The notes beneath the pieces were generated by a model. The model made no database searches. It had not been told where the DNA came from and saw only the letters and a list, made by a program, of their open reading frames with translations. DNA of 24,303 bases from Plakobranchus ocellatus (Eukaryota > Mollusca > Gastropoda > Plakobranchidae): assembly GCA_019648995.1 (NCBI GenBank), contig BLXT01007673.1, forward strand, positions 1,134,168-1,158,470, read 5' to 3'. The position numbers and the translations under genes were made by a program. Positions 19,501 to 24,303 of this stretch are shown piece after piece (the stretch's first letter is position 1; the number at the start of each line of letters is the position of its first letter).

Positions 19501-22500
19501 GGAATTTGCTTGTAACTCGATCTAAACAGTTAAAAATGGTAATTACACCCAATAGAATATGGAAAGCTTAACAGCCTCATAATGCTTGGGTGATCCTTCA
19601 GCAAAAATATCATCCTTGTTATCTACCAGCGCTGCATTCCATGGAAAGATTAATCCTTGTTGAATGTTATCTATAACAGCAATTGTAAGCTGTAATGATG
19701 GTTATGACATGACAATGTATCTAGTCCATCACACATTATGTTCTGTTAATGCTTTTGGATATAGTCATAATATTAAAACTGTGTTGGTTTTTTTTTATAT
19801 ATATATAATATTTTTTTTTTGTAGCCATGAAGGCCATATTTTCTTCATTTATGACCATCGCATAAAGTCAGAAGAAGATGATCCATCTGAAGCCATCCTT
19901 TACTTCTATCCAGCATCGGTAATTTTTTTCTTTTCTTAGTTTCAGTTTGTTTTATTTTTGTTGTTTGTTTTTTTTTTTGTTGGCTTAAAAAAAAAATTTT
20001 TTATGAGAGGTGATTTCACCTTGTGTATTTCCATGCTTTATTCATAATGTTTGGGTCTGTGTCCATTGGTTTTAAATTCTTGTGTTCTTTTTGTAAAATT
20101 TGGGCATAAGTAGTTGAGGAAAGCATTATTTATGAACATCACTATTTATAAAATATATAAGGTCTTGAGACCTGCCAAATGAGTCACAGATGGCATTTTG
20201 AACATTTCAAATCCCAATATGTCCCTGAAACACCATTTGAATCGTGAGTTTGTAATGGTGAAAACCAGATAGAGATCTTTTGATTCAAAAGCTGCAGATG
20301 ATTCAACTTTCTTCAAAAAAAGTTGAAAAAAAGGAAAAAAATGTTCTTTAATGGCTTTTTCTCAAGAGTATGATTTTAGGGATTGGCATAGCTGGTCTAT
20401 GCAAATTCTGTTTGTAAGCAAAATGAAACTCATCTATGTATAAATCTTAACAAATTGTGATAGCTAGTGCTGCACAGAATCAAACTGTGTCTATCCTGCA
20501 ATTCGTCTTCGAAACCTCTGTTTGGAATACCATAGCCTCAATTCTTCCTATGTGATATGGAGTTTACACATACCATTTTGATTATGTCATGTTTAGTAGG
20601 CATTTATATTGGGATATTCGTTACATCATTACTTTTCTAGCAGGCAATCAAAAATAGGCTTGGCTTCTCCAAAATTGTGCCTTCCTTACATAAGAGCTGG
20701 GAAGACCTTGGGTTTTTCTGTATTTTCACTATGATCTAAAGTCACTGTACAGGCTTCAAATACTTTCGCCCTGTCTTAAGAGACCTAGCTGTCAATAAAG
20801 TGCTGTATGGACACAGGGAAGAAATGAACATTTGCTTTAGCTTGGACCAGGATTTGAGCCTTTGACCTCGCAAGTGCTGGCGAATTTGTCTACGAGATTA
20901 GCCACCATCCCCCTTTTTGCTGTGTAAATTGACCAATATAGTGCCTAGTCCATAGTTTAGAACGGCTAAACCAAAGAATGTGTTGGTGGAGAATAAAGCT
21001 TAACATTATTTTATATTTTTCCTATCTTTCTAATATATATAATATATGTATATAACATATAGAAAGAGAGAGAAAGAGGAAAACAAAAGTTGTTAAAAAA
21101 AAAGCATGGGAAAGAATTTAAAATTTAGAATTTGATGTAAAAAAAAACATATGTTTGTTACTTTATACACATCATGTATAAACTCATATATTTTTGAAAG
21201 TCTCAGCTAGGGCCATTTGGATATTGGGACTTTTAGAAAATTGAATTCATTTACTTCACTTGTATATAACAATTTTAGGAGATTTTTTCTGCATCTTGAA
21301 AAAAAATTGAGTTGCTACATTGTTGGCACAAGTCACTTTGTTTTATCTGAGAAATATTTGAAAAATACTTTCTTGTTTTATGCTTAGTTGAAACAGGATT
21401 TCAAATGCATAGCTCTTGAATTTGATATCTCTCTGCCGTAACCAAAAGAAAAGCAGTAGTGTACGTAGAATTAACACTGACGAAGCTGCTTTTCATTTGG
21501 CTACAGCAGATCTGGATCCAATTGGTGAAAAAATTGCTGTAATAGTTCCTTTTTTTGGCCTAAATCTGAGTTGAGCTTAAAGAGGTACAGTTTGACAGTA
21601 AGTATTTATAGTCTTGATTATGATTTTCTACAATATGGTTTCAGTAGTGTTTTAAAAAAAAAAGTATATAAAGCCCTCTTGAAGAACCTTGAGTTAACTT
21701 GCAGTGGAATATACTCAGTCTAAATCTAAATTAATTTTCGCTATCAGATAGTTTTTTTAATCACCTCCTAGTTTATCTTGAAATAAGTCATTCATAAATC
21801 CATCTTCTTTGTCCCATCTGTTTGTACAATTTTTACTTTCTATTAAATTCAATAAATGATTCATGATTGCAGGTAACGACAGAGCAACAAATAGCTATTG
21901 TCGGTGGGATTATTGGTATCACTGATTTCTGTCTAGAGTTTTTGCCCCAGTCAATGCCTTCCATTGTGAAGCTTAATGGCCATAATTTTGCCTTGCTACA
22001 GCATGAAGAATTTGTAATTGTAAGTACTTTTCCTGAATCTATTAGTTTTTAAAAAGCTTGTACAGTGGAACACGTTTAAACTAAAATTCTAGGGATTATG
22101 ATTTCTATTTTGGTTAAAGCATAATACAGTAAATAAGTAAGATCAATAAAGGAGAGTAACCAGCTCCCAAATTATTAAGCTAAACCAATCCCACCCATCG
22201 TCACATCACAATGTGACCTGCAACGCCAACCCAAGCATCTTTCTCTCTTTTTTTTATCTATCTCTCTATCTCCTTTTTCCCTTTCAGTTAAGAGGTTCTT
22301 GCACCTGTTATGGATCTAGAATACTATGTATCCATCTCTCTATCTCCTCTTTCCCTCTCAGTTAAGAGGTTCTAGAAAATAGAGCTATCACAGTTTCATC
22401 ATGGTCTAAGTTAGTTCTCTGGTTGTGAAGTCTTCTACTTTTACAATTTAATCATCGCCTAAATTTTCTGGCACTGAAATCCTTAACAAGAGAGATAGCT

Positions 22501-23598
22501 TTATTACCAGCTGTGATGCAACAATGTTTGCTTAGCTTTATGCTTACGAGATCTAGAACTGTGGGGACGTATTTGGCACGGTTCCCTTTTGTAATGTGGA
22601 AGAGAAGGAAAGGGCAGGTCAGTGCAGTGGATCTAGACCTAGTCAGACATCGGGCCTGGCCTACTGTACAGAGGGGTACCAGTAACAGTAAACAGTATTG
22701 GGTTTGTATGGAGTAACATGAGAAAGAAAGAGAAGGGCAAGGTGTATTTAAAAAAAAAATAATTTTTTTTTGTGTATCTGTTGGACAGTGACCATGCTTT
22801 CCAGGTTGTTTTTATTTCACTTTAGCGATAGTAAGGCAGCCAATGTTTTCGGTTTACTGCATTTTTAATAAGAAAGAATAAGGAAAAATGGAAAGCTCTT
22901 CAATTTCTTTTTGGTCGAGCCGTTTTTGGTTTAGATGTGGTCTACTGTACATTTAATTTGGAAAAAATATATGAATAAATATAGCCATAACAAATATTCC
23001 AATACATGAAGAGAGTTCTAAAATGCTGCAATGCTGCATTTGATAATAAGGACTACTAAATCTAATTGCTTATAAAAGTTATCAAAGTTTTTCAATGAAA
23101 AAAAAGGCCTCTGTAAATGCTTACTGTGTATTTTATATTATGGACAATCATACAAGTTTTGGAGAGTAGTGAGACTTAGGTTATATTGAGTAAATTCACT
23201 TTCTTTGTCCTGTGATTTCTGCAATTTCCATGAAAAAGTGGTGCCTACATTGTTTTTGTTTTTTATTTTATTTTATCTACCCCTGCTGCCAAATCACTTA
23301 ACCTCAATGATAATCCGTAGTCTTCATGGAGAATAAATATGGGCAGAACAAGCTTGAGAGAAAGTTTGAACAGATTTTCTGCTCAATAGTCGTTGTTCAT
23401 AGTGAAAACTAAAAAAAATCCCCTAATCCTCTTGCCTGTCATGATTTATGTCCAAGCATAATATTGGCATTTGTCTCTTTGTTATTACAGGGTCTTGCCG
23501 GCAGTGTAGATATTCCAGATAATTTCCTCATTTCACATATGCAGTTTGTTTGGTCAACATTTATTCTATATCAAGGTAGCTTAGGAGCCATAAGAGAG
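16484..23598 (+). CDS. HPS4: HPS4-like gene, 5' portion (four coding exons and introns)
   Basis: HPS4 pairs with HPS1 to form BLOC-3, the guanine exchange factor for Rab32/Rab38 needed for lysosome-related organelle biogenesis (known for the family). Exons 16484-16515, 19825-19918, 21873-22019 and 23491-23598 splice into 127 codons with no stop. The product is the N-terminal longin region: FFIYDHRIKSEEDDPSEA and YFYPAS correspond to the FF.YD..K..E.DP..A..YFYP pattern of vertebrate HPS4. The next exons follow the same order as the family (G..GI...., KL....F.., GLAGSVDIPD, F.....GS). The C-terminal majority of the gene is beyond the right edge. A CCZ1-type longin relative is the main alternative, but the FFIYD to YFYP spacing favours HPS4. 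Confidence 0.82.
16516..17510. other. HPS4 intron 1, left part
   Basis: AT-rich sequence with T-rich runs (16860-16881). No gene or recognisable repeat was found. Confidence 0.5.
17511..17700 (-). pseudogene. LINE ORF2 C-terminal scrap (RTE-like)
   Basis: On the minus strand one frame reads SILNVLPWEKNIKEWTHLNV, RDSHRATENKDIWREIV and KDPRWWPNDPPLCHG before a TAG. The arrangement (W.NNIKEW, then RATE..D.WR.IV, then a short tail) is that of endonuclease-reverse transcriptase LINE C-termini. It differs from the copy at 1-690, so it is a separate family or subfamily. Only about 55 codons remain; the 5' side stops matching near 17700. Confidence 0.55.
17899..17995 (+). repeat. Left fold-back repeat of the element
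   Basis: Arm 17899-17950 and arm 17955-17995 are imperfect reverse complements around a TATT centre and would form a long hairpin. The word CCCCAATTGGGG, itself a palindrome, occurs in the first arm. Confidence 0.75.
18400..19400 (-). pseudogene. Decayed element-encoded ORF with repeat region and PHD-like cysteines
   Basis: Reading the minus strand with breaks, the pieces are: FPEDTVEDDRSLAITVGQAF then KRFSEYT (about 19284-19388); VDFAMSPLCKRLRKATVLRE and a following acidic DRMQIEDDVVDVFD (18950-19141); ten-residue repeats of the VDVPDGESAG type (about 18721-18985); and a basic linker GPVRTKGQRKGQDRTKQ. Last comes DSSDLCGICGDMEVAREFCE followed by a stop and, further on, YTCRRC (about 18430-18600). 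The C-x2-C, C and final C-x2-C resemble a PHD finger with some ligands lost. At least two stops and one or more frameshifts show it is dead. Function is unknown. Confidence 0.35.
18721..18985. repeat. 30-bp minisatellite
   Basis: Six units of exactly 30 bases run from 18781 to 18960 (consensus opens ACTCTCTCCATCAGGGACAT, then CAACACCAGC), with two diverged units before and one partial after. The 30-base period keeps frames open on both strands (TLSIRDINTS plus, VDVPDGESAG minus). Confidence 0.9.
19437..19488 (-). repeat. Right terminal inverted repeat of the element
   Basis: It begins GGGGAGCACCTAGCCACCATG and ends GGGGTCTACCTAG. It is an inverted copy of 17899-17950, and its first 41 bases are a direct copy of 17955-17995 with three to four differences. 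Confidence 0.75.
19825..19918 (+). CDS. HPS4: HPS4 exon 2 (longin domain start)
   Basis: The acceptor is an 11-T tract followed by GTAG; the donor is GTAATT. The 94 bases start with the last base of a split codon, then encode HEGHIFFIYDHRIK and SEEDDPSEAILYFYPAS, ending on a codon boundary. This is the first beta-strand region of the HPS4 longin domain and the strongest family match in the gene. The ATG at 19827 is in the wrong frame and is ruled out as a start because it meets a stop after 12 codons. Confidence 0.88.
19919..20744. other. HPS4 intron 2, left part
   Basis: T-rich and A-rich runs follow the donor; no gene or known repeat recognised. Confidence 0.5.
20745..20915 (-). mobile_element. 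tRNA-derived SINE candidate
   Basis: On the minus strand TGGCTAATCTCG (about 20900) fits a Pol III A box and GGCTCAAATCC (about 20853) fits a B box (consensus GGTTCAAATCC) at normal tRNA spacing, with GGTGG at the head. The sequence does not keep a full tRNA cloverleaf, so a SINE head is more likely than a working tRNA. The body and tail limits are uncertain. Confidence 0.45.
20916..21872. other. HPS4 intron 2, right part
   Basis: It contains an AT then GA microsatellite at about 21033-21080 and an A run near 21653-21663. No gene seen. Confidence 0.5.
21873..22019 (+). CDS. HPS4: HPS4 exon 3
   Basis: The acceptor is GATTGCAG and the donor a perfect GTAAGT. The exon is 147 bases, exactly 49 codons, beginning VTTEQQIAIVGGIIGITDF and running through LPQSMPSIVKLNGHNFALL to EEFVI. 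It corresponds to the family segment with GQIAGVV...DISDSPPTLVRLRKLKFA in human HPS4 (remembered), part of the longin fold. Like CLUH exon 3 it begins with GTA immediately after the acceptor AG. Confidence 0.85.
22020..23490. other. HPS4 intron 3
   Basis: It carries a tandem duplication at 22255-22373 and a somewhat less AT-rich stretch at about 22510-22700 whose 67-codon frame resembles no known protein. No other feature was recognised. Confidence 0.5.
22255..22373 (+). repeat. Duplicated polypyrimidine-CAG segment
   Basis: A 45-base segment at 22255-22299 recurs at 22329-22373 with about four differences, offset 74 bases. Each copy ends in a pyrimidine tract plus CAG followed by TTAAGAGGTTCT, a strong splice-acceptor look-alike on the sense strand of HPS4. 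Confidence 0.75.
23491..23598 (+). CDS. HPS4: HPS4 exon 4
   Basis: The acceptor is TTGTTATTACAG and the donor GTAAAG. The exon is 108 bases, exactly 36 codons: GLAGSVDIPDNFLISHMQ then FVWSTFILYQGSLGAIRE. The family equivalent is the [20 protein letters not shown]...FYNGPVSLAYE segment (human, from memory), which closes the longin domain. Phase 0 at both ends matches exon 3. No convincing next exon is visible before 24303. Confidence 0.85.
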
Positions 23599-24303
23599 GT
23601 AAAGCATTGAAAAGCCACTTTTTGGTTTTATGTCATGTGTGTATAGTTTCATTGAGACACTTGTTGTAGTCCTGATTTCAGTCTTTGAAATGAAATCCAT
23701 CATATTGTAGCACCTATGAGAAATTAAAGAAAACAGTTTTAGAATCCACATATATGTACTCCCTCTCTCCTCACACACACACAGCTTACCTTCTTTGCCA
23801 CTACGTGAAGGTTTCAAATGATATAAACTTGCAGATGTTGTCATTATTATCTAAAAAATTACAAAATTACACATGTGACACATTTTGTGTTACCTCGTAT
23901 CTTCATATACTTTTATTATTATCTTTAAAGCTGTGGTCATTTACATCCTAAAATCAGAAAAACATTTTTACAAGTGTCTTTCTTTTTTTTTTTTTTTGGT
24001 TAATTTTATTTATTAATTTTTAAAAAATAATTACCTTATGTTTCTCCCACAAGGGAAGTTGTTCAGTAAATTTAACAATTGCATTAAATGCCTGTACAAA
24101 TGTCCTGTTTTTGAATAAGCCTCTTTTTGTAGCCCTGGTTAAATGAAGGTTACATTTCTATGCAATGAGAAATCTCTCATAGTTAATGCAGTATAAGTAG
24201 TCATTTAAAAGTTAAGTTTCCTACTACACCTGTATATATATTTCTTTTTCTTTTTTTTTTTTTTTTTTTTTTTGCCACAAAGATCATCATGTTAAAACTT
24301 TCT
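23599..24303. other. Start of HPS4 intron 4
   Basis: AT-rich with a CA/CT segment near 23761-23783 and long T runs at about 23982-23998 and 24251-24273. No next exon could be supported before the window ends. Confidence 0.5.

Noticed and set aside
19827..19862. ATG at the start of HPS4 exon 2 as a translation start
   Set aside because: It is in a different frame from FFIYD and soon reaches a stop.
20840..20915. Functional tRNA gene
   Set aside because: A and B boxes are present but the arms do not pair into a convincing cloverleaf and no proper anticodon stem is visible.
22513..22716. 67-codon ORF in HPS4 intron 3
   Set aside because: No recognisable domain, no splice phase joining the neighbouring exons, which join directly in phase 0.
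24284..24303. Possible next HPS4 exon after the T run near the right end
   Set aside because: The acceptor (CACAAAG) is plausible but only seven codons are available and they do not resemble the family.

Overview
This is a eukaryotic window, almost certainly an invertebrate animal. It is AT-rich, has long introns and contains no operons. Two conserved animal genes are readable, each split by introns with good GT/AG signals and matching phases. The rest is introns, one intergenic promoter region and several dead transposable elements. The LINE types, the dispersed TAGGCCTA-like words and the AGATCT/TCTAGA-rich patches would fit a mollusc or another lophotrochozoan. That taxonomic guess is inference only.

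Host genes. (1) CLUH (clustered mitochondria protein homologue) lies on the minus strand. Five coding exons can be read, from the start codon at 15090 down to 4706 (243 codons in frame), covering the acidic N-terminus and the conserved CLU N-terminal ubiquitin-like region. The remaining exons are not in the window; no later CLUH exon was recognised between 1 and 4705. (2) An HPS4-like gene (Hermansky-Pudlak syndrome 4, BLOC-3 subunit) lies on the plus strand. Its likely first exon is at 16484, with further exons at 19825, 21873 and 23491 (127 codons in frame, N-terminal longin region); it runs off the right end. The genes are head to head, with 1393 bp between start codons. That spacer carries a CACGTG E-box on the CLUH side and a TCATGTGA M-box on the HPS4 side.

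Mobile elements. At 1-690 is the 3' end of an RTE-type LINE, on the plus strand, with a TGA-repeat tail and a broken frame. At about 7200-8421, in CLUH intron 2 and antisense to the gene, is a 5'-truncated Rex1/CR1-like LINE with an uninterrupted 330-codon RT ORF. At about 12795-14390, in CLUH intron 1 and sense to the gene, is a heavily decayed RTE-type LINE running from endonuclease into RT. At about 17511-17700 is another LINE 3'-end scrap on the minus strand. At 17899-19488, in HPS4 intron 1, is a 1.59-kb element with 52-bp terminal inverted repeats and a fold-back left end. It holds a decayed minus-strand ORF with a 30-bp minisatellite and a PHD-like cysteine pattern. A tRNA-derived SINE candidate lies near 20745-20915.

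Other. At 1320-2034 there is an unrecognised acidic two-exon candidate (possibly piggyBac-like) that ends in a premature stop. A three-N gap sits in a poly-G run at 3480-3482. The most unusual item is the 17899-19488 element, and no working undescribed system can be claimed from sequence alone.
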